Part shown: positions 1 to 8,682 of the stretch, in pieces | Position numbering within the stretch: position 1 is the stretch's first letter | How the letters are laid out: each line of letters opens with the position of its first letter | Assembly (NCBI GenBank): GCA_964517135.1 | Contig: CAZFBA010000007.1 | Span: 67,403 to 131,402, forward strand | Source of the DNA: CAZFBA01 sp964517135 | Lineage (GTDB): Bacteria; Cyanobacteriota; Vampirovibrionia; JBFMGH01 | Reading direction: 5' to 3' | Length of the DNA: 64,000 nucleotides | The notes under the pieces: model-generated | The model's database searches: none | What the model saw: the letters and a program-made list of their open reading frames with translations, nothing else | What the model was told of the DNA's origin: nothing | Position numbers and translations under genes: made by a program

Positions 1-62
1 TCAGTTGCAGTGTGGGCAACTCCGAGTATTTTATAGAAATCTTTCGGTTTATTTCGGGCCAT
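1..62 (-). CDS. J-domain protein, first 20 codons only
   Basis: Reading the minus strand from the ATG at 62-60 gives MARNKPKDFYKILGVAHTAT before the window ends. The string KDFYKILGVAHTAT matches helix I of a DnaJ J domain (usual form DYYxILGVxxxAT). A purine-rich AAGGA lies about 7 bases upstream of the ATG. J-domain proteins recruit and stimulate DnaK-type Hsp70 chaperones. The HPD motif and the rest of the protein lie outside the window, so full DnaJ cannot be told apart from CbpA or a J-domain fusion. It lies downstream of the glycosyltransferase gene on the same strand, 217 bases away. Confidence 0.75.
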   Translation of the reverse strand, partial: MARNKPKDFYKILGVAHTAT

Positions 63-279
63 TCAATTTCCTTTTTCTGAAAATTAGCGCTATATTAAGG
101 TTTCTCTCTTGTTTCCTTTAAATTTTTCCTGAATAAAAAGCTCTGTTCATTAATTATATTATATAATACGCCAGAGTGCTTATGCTAGAAGCTGTATTAA
201 TTGTAAATAACTTGATTTCATTCATTTCACTATTATTTTAATGCCTTTTAAAATGGAATCCAACATTATGAAGAATGAT

Positions 280-2109
280 TTATTGATTAATGGTATGATT
301 AGCAGGGTTGTTTTGCCTGTTATTGTTGAGATAGATATATATTCTATAAGGTGAAATAACCTTCAGGTCTTTTATAGGAGCCTGAATAATCTTTATAAGT
401 TTGTAATGGTCTTTAATCCAGGATAATAAATTATTGTTATAATCAAGGCCAACGTGCTTAAATCCATAATGAGTTGCTACTTCATTAGAACTAATGAGTA
501 TCATGGCAGGTTTTGTTTCTTCCAGCTCTTTGATAATAAATGTTTCAGTTTTTCTGCTTGAAGTAATACCCGGTAAAAACTGATAATATTTTGAGGCAGC
601 TGATCTTTCTGCCATAAAATAAAAGAGTGTTTCTTCAGGCAGTGCAAGAATTGTATCGTTTTTATTGGTGTATTTATTAATATAATTAAGAGCTGAGTTT
701 ATCTGATGACCTCTTAAAGGTCCTGTTTTAAAGTATCCACGTGTGCTATTTATTGTAATAGTCTTTTCTGAGTAATATTTATAAAAAAGGAGACTGTTCA
801 GCAGTAGTATTAACATAATTGAAAAGATAAGGGAATTCTTGAATACCTTTTTTTTACGGGCTTTTATCTGACATGGATTATCACAAAACAATACAAACAA
901 AAGAATTAAGATTGATGGCAATATGTAAAAATTACTGGAAGTACTTAAACTAACAAAAAACGGTGTTCTTACAAGCATTATAATTGAAGAAACAAGAAGT
1001 ATAAGTAGAATAAACCTTTTCTCATCAAGCATAATGGCTTTTTTGTAAAGGGAAAAAAGCATTATAGCAAGGTAAATACAGTTAAACAGGAGAATCCAGC
1101 TTAGAAGACCCTGGCCGGTTAAAACTTTTACAATAAAGAGATTTTGGATGCTGTCAAAATAAAAAATTATGTATATAAAGGCTATAACACTGATTAACAT
1201 CATTATATAGCCTTCATGCTGGCTTAATTTACGAATATAATAAGATAAAAAACAATAAATAAAAGAAACACATGCTATAAAGAGTAGTAATATCACAGCA
1301 GTAAAAAGGGAATAGACTAAACCCTTTTCTGGAAAACTTATAATCAATGTAGTATGTATTGTATCAAATGGAAAAATTCCTTGATAGAGAGATTCAAGGG
1401 GTATAAATAATGATAATATGCTGTAAAAACAAACCGGAACGATTACAGGTAACAGAAGATACTGAAAAGATGACTTAAAAATTATTTTATTTGTTGTAAT
1501 AAGCGATATCAAAAAGATATAGAAGATAATGTAAGCAAATAATGTACTATCCTGCTTGATTAAAGGCATTAATGAAACAATAATACTCCCTGATAGAAGA
1601 AAGAATGGTTTATTATAGTTACTTTTAACGAAAAAAATTAAAGAATTCAGAAGCAGTAATATTAATAATGTGCTGTAAACAGCTTCAAATGAATATGGAA
1701 ATATATATTGAAAGATGCCTGGCCTGAACATTACCAGAATCATTGCTGAAAAACTGCTAATAAAAGAGATATAAGGGGTCATTAGATGCCTGCAAAGGCA
1801 ATAGAATGAGAGGAGAATAAGAAATGAAACAGTTATACCAGAAATGTAAAGAGTATTGAGACTTATACCCCAGATATAAAACAACAAAGAATGAAAATAA
1901 GCAATTAGTGGGCCATAAATATAGTAAATTTCAGAATATAGGGTTTTTCCTTCGAGAATTTGCCAGGGTACATAAGCATTTCTAAAACAATCTATTACCG
2001 CACTTCCCCAACTAGCAGTGCTAAAAAGAAGGAGTAAAGTAAAGATTATTGTGAGAACAATAATACATATGTAGTCATTTTTACAATTTTTCCAGTATAA
2101 ATAATTCAC
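280..2109 (-). CDS. Polytopic membrane glycosyltransferase (GT-C/GT39-like)
   Basis: A 609-residue, strongly hydrophobic protein with about a dozen predicted membrane segments. After the first segment a luminal or periplasmic loop reads DCFRNAYVPWQILEGKTLY, then YIYGPL. An acidic residue in the first large loop followed by a GP-containing segment is the usual layout of GT-C enzymes such as ArnT and PMT, which transfer sugars from polyprenyl-phosphate donors outside the membrane. The last roughly 140 residues form a soluble tail. The start is GTG at 2109 with only a weak GAG upstream; no better in-frame start is close. It follows the ABC ATPase on the same strand. Donor and acceptor cannot be inferred. 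Confidence 0.7.
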   Translation of the reverse strand: MNYLYWKNCKNDYICIIVLTIIFTLLLLFSTASWGSAVIDCFRNAYVPWQILEGKTLYSEIYYIYGPLIAYFHSLLFYIWGISLNTLYISGITVSFLILLSFYCLCRHLMTPYISFISSFSAMILVMFRPGIFQYIFPYSFEAVYSTLLILLLLNSLIFFVKSNYNKPFFLLSGSIIVSLMPLIKQDSTLFAYIIFYIFLISLITTNKIIFKSSFQYLLLPVIVPVCFYSILSLFIPLESLYQGIFPFDTIHTTLIISFPEKGLVYSLFTAVILLLFIACVSFIYCFLSYYIRKLSQHEGYIMMLISVIAFIYIIFYFDSIQNLFIVKVLTGQGLLSWILLFNCIYLAIMLFSLYKKAIMLDEKRFILLILLVSSIIMLVRTPFFVSLSTSSNFYILPSILILLFVLFCDNPCQIKARKKKVFKNSLIFSIMLILLLNSLLFYKYYSEKTITINSTRGYFKTGPLRGHQINSALNYINKYTNKNDTILALPEETLFYFMAERSAASKYYQFLPGITSSRKTETFIIKELEETKPAMILISSNEVATHYGFKHVGLDYNNNLLSWIKDHYKLIKIIQAPIKDLKVISPYRIYIYLNNNRQNNPANHTINQ

Positions 2110-2223
2110 AACTCAGGCTTATTTATAATAATAATATCGCCTATTATAATCCAAAAAAACAACAATACATTCAGTGAGAAATTTGAATGTTATATTATCA
2201 TCAGGATTGCTGATTTTAGTCTG

Positions 2224-2886
2224 TTATTCAATTGTACCATTAATAAGGCACAAAGATCTTTTTGAATAGTGTAATACAAGCTCATCATGTGTGGCCATTA
2301 CCACAGTTATATGGTTTTCAGTATTTAGTCTTTTTAAAATATCCATTATAACAAGTTTATTTTCTTTATCCAGGTTAGAAGTTGGTTCATCTGCAAATAA
2401 TACAGCTGGTGAAATAATAGCAGCTCTGGCCAGAGCTCCTCGCTGGTTTTCTCCTGCTGATAACATTCTCGGGTAGTGATTTTCTTTACCTTTAAGCCCT
2501 GTTTTTTCCAGTATTTCAAGTATATTTTTAATTGTTATCGTTTTATCGGTGGTTTTTGCAACAAGTTTTAAATTTTCAATAAGTGTCAAATCGCTTATTA
2601 GAAGAGGTTTTTGGAACACAAACCCTATTTCATTTCTTCTCAATGAGGTTTTATCCTTTTCAGATAGTTGAGAAACATTTTTGTTAAGTATAGTAAGCTC
2701 TCCGGCACTTGCAGTATCCATAAGGCCAAGTATTTGCAATAAGGTTGTTTTACCGGAACCTGAAGGCCCCATTACAGCAAGAAACTCAGAAGGGAAAACT
2801 TCCAAATTAATTCTTTTAAGTATAGTGATGGTTTTGTTATCAGGGCCAGTAACTGACCTGGAAATATTCTCAGCTTTTATAACCAT
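2224..2886 (-). CDS. ABC transporter ATP-binding protein, LolD/MacB-like
   Basis: A complete 220-residue ABC ATPase: Walker A GPSGSGKTT at residues 40-48, Q-loop FVFQK with Q92, signature LSAGENQRGALARA at 142-155, Walker B AVLFADEPTSNLD at 161-173 and H-loop H200. The overall form (short, LSxGE signature, ADEPTSNLD) fits the LolD/MacB/FtsE branch, whose members work with FtsX-like permeases to extract lipoproteins or drive mechanotransmission. The signature has Ala in place of the usual second Gly. No permease gene is adjacent; neighbours are the beta-propeller gene 48 bases upstream and the glycosyltransferase downstream, so its partner must be encoded elsewhere. The transport substrate is unknown. 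Confidence 0.88.
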   Translation of the reverse strand: MVIKAENISRSVTGPDNKTITILKRINLEVFPSEFLAVMGPSGSGKTTLLQILGLMDTASAGELTILNKNVSQLSEKDKTSLRRNEIGFVFQKPLLISDLTLIENLKLVAKTTDKTITIKNILEILEKTGLKGKENHYPRMLSAGENQRGALARAAIISPAVLFADEPTSNLDKENKLVIMDILKRLNTENHITVVMATHDELVLHYSKRSLCLINGTIE

Positions 2887-2934
2887 AAAATGCTTTGACT
2901 GACTAAATAAATAAAAAATATATTTTAAAGATAT

Positions 2935-4041
2935 TTAATTTTCGTATTTTCTCTCATATTTGATCAGGCTTAAAGTCTTAGATTGTGGACTTATAATAAC
3001 CATCAGTTCTTTTTCTGAATTTATATCAATAAACTCAGGATATCCACCAACGGAAATATCGTCATGATCAAGTTTTATGATACTCTGATCTTCTGCATAC
3101 CTGAAACTGTATAAATTTAAAGTTCCACTGCCAGCGTTGACAACAGCTGCAAAGTTTCCTTTGTTATCGCTTGCTATGCCTGCTGGTTTTGAGACATTTG
3201 AAATAGTTCCGAATGATACAGGAAAATCGCTTAACGGGTTAAAAACGCTCAACGTATTTTCAATAGTGTTAGAAACAATTGAAATATCCTGATTATTACT
3301 AATAGCCAGATCAGAAGGGTAGACGCCAACCGGTATAGATCCTTTAAACTGTGCATTTTCAGGATCAAACAAATCTATTATACTTACATCGTTAGAACCC
3401 TGGTTAACAATGTAACCAGTTTCCCCGGTTTTAGAAAGCTTTATTGAATAAGGAAAGTTACCAACAGGTATGATATTTACAATCTTACAATCATCATAAC
3501 TGGTTTTAATTATACTCAGGGTATCATCACCTTTATTTGTAACATAGAGGTAACGATCATCAGGACTAATAGCAATTGATGATGGTTTTTCGCCTGTTGT
3601 AATTGTATTTACAATATTTGAATCTTCTTCCTCCAGTCTGACAACTGAGATAGTATTGTCGCCTTCATTAGCAATGTAAGCATATTTTGAGTTGCTTGAA
3701 ATGGCTACAGCTACTGGTTTTTGCCCTGTTGGTATGGTGAAATTTTCCAGCTTTGGGGAGTTATTCCAGGTATTAATATAGTAAAGAAAGTTATTATCAA
3801 TTGAGGGTACAAGAATAAAATCTCCTCTGGGGCTTATTACTGATTTAGCAGGTCTCTCTGTTAGCTTAAGATCGTTATTTGTTAGGACCTGTACATATGA
3901 AACAACCGTATCTACTTTTTTAGAAGGTGTTGAAGCTTCTGTTTCAGGGAATCCTGCATCTGAAAAAGCTTTCAGGGTTATTCCTGTACCAAAAAAACAT
4001 AAAATTAGAGCAATACTGTATGATATAATTCTCTTTATCAT
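2935..4041 (-). CDS. Secreted YVTN-family beta-propeller protein
   Basis: A 368-residue protein with an N-terminal hydrophobic segment that looks like a signal peptide or anchor. It has at least five repeats of the YVTN type, each with the pattern P-x-x-(V/I/L)-A-(I/L)-S followed by a (Y/I)-(I/V)-x-N-x-G-x-(N/D)-(T/D)-(L/I)-S-(V/I) strand, for example YIANEGDNTISVV and YVTNKGDDTLSII. Such repeats fold into a seven-bladed propeller and usually act as extracytoplasmic binding or scaffold domains, sometimes beside transporters or oxidoreductases. AAGAGGAAAT precedes the ATG. A promoter-like element lies between it and batE, so it may be transcribed separately from the bat genes. The ligand is unknown. 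Confidence 0.85.
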   Translation of the reverse strand: MIKRIISYSIALILCFFGTGITLKAFSDAGFPETEASTPSKKVDTVVSYVQVLTNNDLKLTERPAKSVISPRGDFILVPSIDNNFLYYINTWNNSPKLENFTIPTGQKPVAVAISSNSKYAYIANEGDNTISVVRLEEEDSNIVNTITTGEKPSSIAISPDDRYLYVTNKGDDTLSIIKTSYDDCKIVNIIPVGNFPYSIKLSKTGETGYIVNQGSNDVSIIDLFDPENAQFKGSIPVGVYPSDLAISNNQDISIVSNTIENTLSVFNPLSDFPVSFGTISNVSKPAGIASDNKGNFAAVVNAGSGTLNLYSFRYAEDQSIIKLDHDDISVGGYPEFIDINSEKELMVIISPQSKTLSLIKYERKYEN

Positions 4042-4078
4042 TTTAATTTCCTCTTATGGGTGTATATTTTATGGGTTG

Positions 4079-4108
4079 ATTGTATCATACCCCGGGGTGG
4101 AAGAACAA
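4079..4108 (-). promoter_or_regulatory. Putative promoter with extended -10 for the beta-propeller gene
   Basis: On the minus strand a TTGTTC -35 candidate (4103-4108) is followed after 18 bases by TACAAT (4079-4084), preceded by TGA to give an extended -10. The spacer contains the palindrome CCCCGGGG (4090-4097), conspicuous in this AT-rich DNA. The predicted transcript would start near 4072, leaving a short leader before the ATG at 4041. Confidence 0.45.
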
Positions 4109-4171
4109 TTACTAAAAAATATTTATTTGGTTGTATTAGCCCGGGTTTAAATTGAGTTGTTAGTTTGCATG

Positions 4172-4975
4172 TTAGATGGTCAGGTTTATTATCTCGATGC
4201 TTTTTTTGTTAACCCAGCCACGACGGCCATCTTTAAGTTTTATTTTGTACCATTCTTTTTTCTGATCATCAATTTGAAATTCTGTGCCCTCGTGTATTAG
4301 GTCTAAATCAGCATAAGAATCATCATGGCCAGACTTAAGTTTTGCCTGGTTAGTAATTACAACTCCATCGGTTATTCTAAAGTAGTTAATGAGCTTAATA
4401 GATGTAGATACAAAAAGTATTACTAATATGATAATACCTGCTATGGCTACTATTTTAAGTATGTTATTTTTAAAAAAGATTTTAATAACAAGTATTCCAC
4501 AAACAATAAAGTTGATAACAATTGTTAAAACAATTATTTCAGTCAGATTAAGGTCATAATACCAGAAAGCCAGTATTTTTAAGACAGGTTCAATATCACT
4601 ACCTGTTGCAATCTGGTCGTAAGTTTGTTCTCTGGCAAATTTTAAATTGGCTTTTATATCAGCATTTCGAGGTAGTAATAGTTCTGCTTTTCGGTAGTTT
4701 AAGATGGCTTTGCCAACCTGCTCATTCTTAAGGTATGCATTAGCAAGGTTATAGTATAAGTGTCCATTGTTTATACCCTGATTAACAAGCTTTTTATAAG
4801 TATCTATAGCATTGTTATAATTACCATCCTGATATAGTTGATTGGCCTGTTTGAAAAGAGCGTTTATATCATCATTAACATCATAGAGATTGTTATTTGC
4901 CTTTAATGGTAAAGCAAGAACAGAAACTATAATCAGTATTATTGCTGCTGTAATTAACTTTAAGTATTTTTGCAT
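4172..4975 (-). CDS. batE: BatE-like TPR/SH3 membrane protein
   Basis: A 267-residue protein: an N-terminal signal-like helix (residues 8-26), TPR-type repeats over about residues 33-115 (LYYNLANAYLKNEQVGKAILNY is one, in part), two membrane segments around 130-182, and a C-terminal bacterial SH3 domain from about 195, ending in the strand GRRGWVNKKSIEII. This is the BatE layout. Bat proteins form a periplasm-facing complex with MoxR and VWA proteins linked to oxygen or envelope-stress tolerance; the biochemical role of BatE is not settled. Its start overlaps the end of batD by 16 bases, which indicates translational coupling. It appears to be the last gene of the bat operon. Confidence 0.8.
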   Translation of the reverse strand: MQKYLKLITAAIILIIVSVLALPLKANNNLYDVNDDINALFKQANQLYQDGNYNNAIDTYKKLVNQGINNGHLYYNLANAYLKNEQVGKAILNYRKAELLLPRNADIKANLKFAREQTYDQIATGSDIEPVLKILAFWYYDLNLTEIIVLTIVINFIVCGILVIKIFFKNNILKIVAIAGIIILVILFVSTSIKLINYFRITDGVVITNQAKLKSGHDDSYADLDLIHEGTEFQIDDQKKEWYKIKLKDGRRGWVNKKSIEIINLTI

Positions 4976-6804
4976 TTTTTAAGTTCCTTTTCAAGAAGCT
5001 TCAGAATTCTCTTTGTATCTTTATAAGCAATAGAGATCTTTTTATCTGGCTTATCTATTGTTGAAAATTGTGATAATTCACATAGTTTTAAAATTTCTAC
5101 AATGAAAAAGATGGTTTTAGAGTTAATTTCATATTTATGAAGCAGGTTTTCAACATCTTTAGAGGTTAATGATTTTCCTGGAACGTTCAATTTCTCACCA
5201 ATATAGGTTTTAAGTATATCATCCAGTTCATTGAAAAATGTCCGGGTTTGTCCTCCTTTAACAAGTGAAGAAAGCCTTTTAAGCCCCTTTATAGCCTTTT
5301 TATAAGCCTTCTTCCTGCTTATTTCAAGGGTATTTTCTTTTTGCTTTTCCTGTTTTTTGCTAAAAATAAAGCATCCTAAAAGAATAATAAGTGGAAAAAC
5401 AAATATTGCCGCAAGAGTTAGATACACTTTATTAGATAAAGTATTATCTTCAAGTGGTTTTTCCGGGGTATGTATATCAATAAGCTGATTTAATTGAGAA
5501 ATTTCACTTTCAGGATCCAGTTCAAGGTTTGTTGAAACATCAAGTACTTCATTAGAATCTCCCGGTGTCACTATAATAGGGATAACTTCAGATTTCAGCT
5601 GTCGAAAAGACTTATTAAGAGGGTTAAAATAAGCTATCTCAGCTGGAGGTATAATGTAGTTTCCAGCTTTTAGAGCTACAATATCATACTTAAATATCCT
5701 CTGACCTGATATATAATCTTTTTTACTGTAAAAATGCGTAACAGGGTTTAATTTATATATCTTAAAACTCTTCTTAAACTCTTCAGTAAAATTAAAATCA
5801 GGGTTAGTTATGTTCATAATATTTCCATCACCACTGATTGTAATTTTTAGTTGTGCAGATTCACCTGCCTTTAAGGATTTTTTATTAATTTCAGTTTTAA
5901 TATTAAAGCTACCTACAAGGTTTTTAAAGACCTCAGGGCCATCTGGAAGCTTGCTAACAAACAATGTAACAGGACTGGTTCTAACATTAACAGGAGATGC
6001 TGAATAATTTCCAAATATAGTGTCAAAAGGATCATTATAATAAAGCATTCTACCGGTAAGGAAGGCCGGCGGAATTGTTATTTTACCTGTTTTTGTAGGA
6101 AATAGTGCATAAGATTGTTCTACTACATTATAATTTTTGCCATTTATAAACCTATAATATTGTTTTTGTTGATCAAGTTTTTCAACAATAAAGTCTTTAA
6201 AATCAGGTGTTTCAAGATTTGTCTGGTCAACATCTTTAGCTATATATAGTTTTATAGTATAAATTATCTGTTCGTATAAGTATGGATTTGTATTATTTAC
6301 ATCAGCTTCGAAAATAATATTATCAGCAGGTGATATATTAGTATTAGGTAAAGAGTTTTGGCTTTTTTTGTAACGGTCTGGGGCAGATGGAGGTGGGCTT
6401 GATCCTGACCTGCCTTTACTGTAGTTGTCAACAACTGTTAGTTTTACAGGGTTTACCATAATTGTTTTACCATCAGCATTTATAAAAGCCTGTCCTACAT
6501 CAAATTCGCCTGTGCTGGTTGGTACAATAACATATTTAAACGTGGTTGTATTGACAGTTTTACCGTTATAAAAGCCAAAATGCTTTGAACTGGAGGTTGA
6601 TAATATCTGAAAATTGTTCATATCAACAATTTGAGGCTGTGAAACACTTCTGGCTCCCTGAACCTCTATTTTCATCGTCACAGATTCAGAAACACTCACA
6701 GTTTTTTTATTTAGGCTGACACTGGCCGATAAGCCTGCAAATACAGGTAACACAAGAAACATATTCAATATAAGAGTTGCTATTAAAAAGAATATTAGCC
6801 GCAT
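4960..6804 (-). CDS. batD: BatD family protein
   Basis: A 614-residue protein with a signal peptide (residues 1-23), several Ig-like beta domains, one membrane segment at about 465-485 and a cytoplasmic C-terminal tail. The opening strand LSASVSLNKKTVSVSESVTM and the recurrent pattern of an extended beta domain ending in KLTVV are typical of BatD (oxygen tolerance) proteins. In the family, the large periplasmic part is thought to interact with the VWA proteins BatA/BatB. It abuts batC directly (its first base follows the batC stop) and overlaps batE by 16 bases. No missing segments are evident. Confidence 0.85.
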   Translation of the reverse strand: MRLIFFLIATLILNMFLVLPVFAGLSASVSLNKKTVSVSESVTMKIEVQGARSVSQPQIVDMNNFQILSTSSSKHFGFYNGKTVNTTTFKYVIVPTSTGEFDVGQAFINADGKTIMVNPVKLTVVDNYSKGRSGSSPPPSAPDRYKKSQNSLPNTNISPADNIIFEADVNNTNPYLYEQIIYTIKLYIAKDVDQTNLETPDFKDFIVEKLDQQKQYYRFINGKNYNVVEQSYALFPTKTGKITIPPAFLTGRMLYYNDPFDTIFGNYSASPVNVRTSPVTLFVSKLPDGPEVFKNLVGSFNIKTEINKKSLKAGESAQLKITISGDGNIMNITNPDFNFTEEFKKSFKIYKLNPVTHFYSKKDYISGQRIFKYDIVALKAGNYIIPPAEIAYFNPLNKSFRQLKSEVIPIIVTPGDSNEVLDVSTNLELDPESEISQLNQLIDIHTPEKPLEDNTLSNKVYLTLAAIFVFPLIILLGCFIFSKKQEKQKENTLEISRKKAYKKAIKGLKRLSSLVKGGQTRTFFNELDDILKTYIGEKLNVPGKSLTSKDVENLLHKYEINSKTIFFIVEILKLCELSQFSTIDKPDKKISIAYKDTKRILKLLEKELKKCKNT

Positions 6805-7650
6805 TTACCAGTCCTTGTTTGATTTATACCTGCCCTGAATTACTTTCGATTTTGGTGGAACCCTCTTTTCTTGAAGGTTTGACAGTATCATCTCTGCCTG
6901 TTTTAAGTTTAGTTTCTCGTGTTCTTCAGGTTTTTGTTGCTGGGTTTCATCTTTATTTTGATCCTGGTCTTTGTCTTTGTCCTGGCCTTTATCTTTGTCC
7001 TGGTCTTTATCTTTGTCCTTGTCCTTGTCCTTGTCCTGGTCTTTATCTTTATCCTGATCCTGATCCTTGTCTTTATCTTTGTCCTGGTCTTTATCTTTAT
7101 CCTGATCCTTGTCTTTATCTTGTTGTTGTTTATTTTTGTCCTGATTTTCACAGGGCGGCGGTGGTTCTTTTAATTGCTTTAAAACATACTCATAGTTTTG
7201 CTTTGCCTGTTTATCATCAGGGTTTTTTTGAAGTGCTTTAAGGTAATATTCAAGAGACTTTTCCTTTTCTCCTGATTTATAAAGGGTATTAGCGAGATTA
7301 TAATAAGTTCTGGCATTAATATCAGGCTTATTTTTATCATTGATTGCACTAATAAAGCTTTCAGCTGCTTTTTTAAAATCACTGAGCCGGTAAAATGTAT
7401 TTCCAATATTATATTTCAGTTTTGCATTATCCGGTTTTTCTACCTGTGCCCTGGTATAACAATGTAAAGCCTCACTGTAATTTGCTTTGTCATAGGATTT
7501 CTGAGCCTTTTCGATTTGAGAACTAAATGATTCTGCATATACTGGAGCCAAAAAGATAATTAACAATACGTATAGTAATAAATTACATATAATAATAATT
7601 TGTATATTCTTTTGCATTAAGGTTTTATGGGGTTTACAAATTAAAAACAT
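6805..7650 (-). CDS. batC: BatC-like TPR protein with a long K/D/Q-repeat linker
   Basis: A 281-residue protein with a hydrophobic signal or anchor (about residues 14-37), three TPR-like repeats (about 43-160), a PPPP turn, a 65-residue low-complexity stretch of Lys, Asp and Gln (about 170-235), and a C-terminal segment resembling the conserved end of BatC proteins (LKQAEMILSNLQ). The start at 7650 is preceded by GAGGG that overlaps the stop of batB, supporting this start and coupling; a Met 11 codons downstream (7617) has no such site. TPR proteins of Bat operons are thought to scaffold the VWA proteins. The repeat tract is at the DNA level a degenerate hexamer array. Confidence 0.78.
   Translation of the reverse strand: MFLICKPHKTLMQKNIQIIIICNLLLYVLLIIFLAPVYAESFSSQIEKAQKSYDKANYSEALHCYTRAQVEKPDNAKLKYNIGNTFYRLSDFKKAAESFISAINDKNKPDINARTYYNLANTLYKSGEKEKSLEYYLKALQKNPDDKQAKQNYEYVLKQLKEPPPPCENQDKNKQQQDKDKDQDKDKDQDKDKDKDQDQDKDKDQDKDKDKDKDKDQDKDKGQDKDKDQDQNKDETQQQKPEEHEKLNLKQAEMILSNLQEKRVPPKSKVIQGRYKSNKDW
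6946..7143. repeat. Degenerate hexanucleotide tandem repeat inside batC
   Basis: About 200 bases made mostly of variants of GACAAA, GATAAA and GACCAG (minus-strand reading), encoding alternating Asp-Lys and Asp-Gln pairs. The near-regular six-base period makes it prone to slippage in multiples of six, which would lengthen or shorten the linker without breaking the reading frame. Confidence 0.85.
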
Positions 7651-7653
7651 ATT

Positions 7654-8670
7654 TTATCCCTCATTTTTTGACTTTGCCCTGCTACGTTTTCTACTGCTTA
7701 AAAAGAATTCAGCTACAAGAAAAATAAAAGCTATAGCCAGTGGCCATTGAAAGCGTTCAACCCATTTTTTTTCTCTGGATGTCTTTAATTTTCTATCTTT
7801 TAAATCTTTTTTAATACCTTTGATGTAAATGTTTTCTATGTCAAGGTTACCTGTTACAGAGTTGGTGTAAACTCCATCAGTAATTTTTGCTATCTGTTTT
7901 AATTGCTCAAAATCGGTCTTTGAAAGTATTTTATTGCCTGAATTATCTTTTTTAAAGCTATCATAATAAGGAATATAGCCTCCTTCAGAGCTGCCAACAC
8001 CGATAATATATATTTTTACATTTTGTTTTTTAGCTTCTTTAGCTATTTCAAAAACGTTTCCCCCATGGTCTTCACCGTCAGTAATAAGTATAATGGCTTT
8101 TGAGCTTGATTCAGCACTTCTATTAAATGCATCAAGGCAAGTTTTAATAGCACTTCCAATGGAGGTTCCTTTTACAGGTACGCTGCTGGTATTAATATCA
8201 TCTATAAACATTTGTATAGCACTATAATCAAGTGTTAGAGGGCATTGTATAAAGCTGCTGCCAGCAAATACAACAAGTCCTATTCTGTCACCCTGTGCTA
8301 TACTCATAAAATCAATTAATTCTCTCTTGGCTCTTTCAAGGCGATTGGGCTTAATGTCTTCAGCCAGCATACTATCAGAAACATCAATAGCAACAAAAAT
8401 GTCTACACCTCTTCTTTGAATATCTTCCCAACTGTATCCCCATTTAGGACCAGCCATAGTGATTATTAAAAAGATAAAAGTAATTATTATGAAAACGCTT
8501 TTAATGATTTTTCTTTTTTCACTAAAACCCTCAATGATTTTAGGGCATATATTTATACTGCAAAATTGTTTGAGGAGGGCTTTTCGACGTTTAAGCGAAT
8601 AAATTATAAAGACCACCAGCAAAGGTGTTAACCACAGTAAATAAAGATAATTCAGATGTTCGAACTTCAT
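7654..8670 (-). CDS. batB: VWA-domain membrane protein BatB
   Basis: A 338-residue protein with membrane segments at about residues 10-25 and 57-75, then a von Willebrand A domain and a C-terminal membrane segment near 312-328. The MIDAS metal site is intact: DVSDS at residues 96-100, a Thr in the loop GTSIGSAI, and ITDGEDHGG. This N-terminal double-helix, VWA, C-terminal helix layout is that of BatA/BatB. The domain would face the periplasm and bind protein partners through a divalent metal. It is 12 bases downstream of batA and 3 bases upstream of batC, clearly in the same transcript. Assigned BatB rather than BatA from its order. Confidence 0.85.
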   Translation of the reverse strand: MKFEHLNYLYLLWLTPLLVVFIIYSLKRRKALLKQFCSINICPKIIEGFSEKRKIIKSVFIIITFIFLIITMAGPKWGYSWEDIQRRGVDIFVAIDVSDSMLAEDIKPNRLERAKRELIDFMSIAQGDRIGLVVFAGSSFIQCPLTLDYSAIQMFIDDINTSSVPVKGTSIGSAIKTCLDAFNRSAESSSKAIILITDGEDHGGNVFEIAKEAKKQNVKIYIIGVGSSEGGYIPYYDSFKKDNSGNKILSKTDFEQLKQIAKITDGVYTNSVTGNLDIENIYIKGIKKDLKDRKLKTSREKKWVERFQWPLAIAFIFLVAEFFLSSRKRSRAKSKNEG

Positions 8671-8682
8671 AGGTTATTCTCC

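Noticed and set aside
6909..7241. Long open frames on both strands across the batC repeat
   Set aside because: They are shadows of a hexamer repeat that lacks stops in several frames; composition is extreme and no ribosome site is present.
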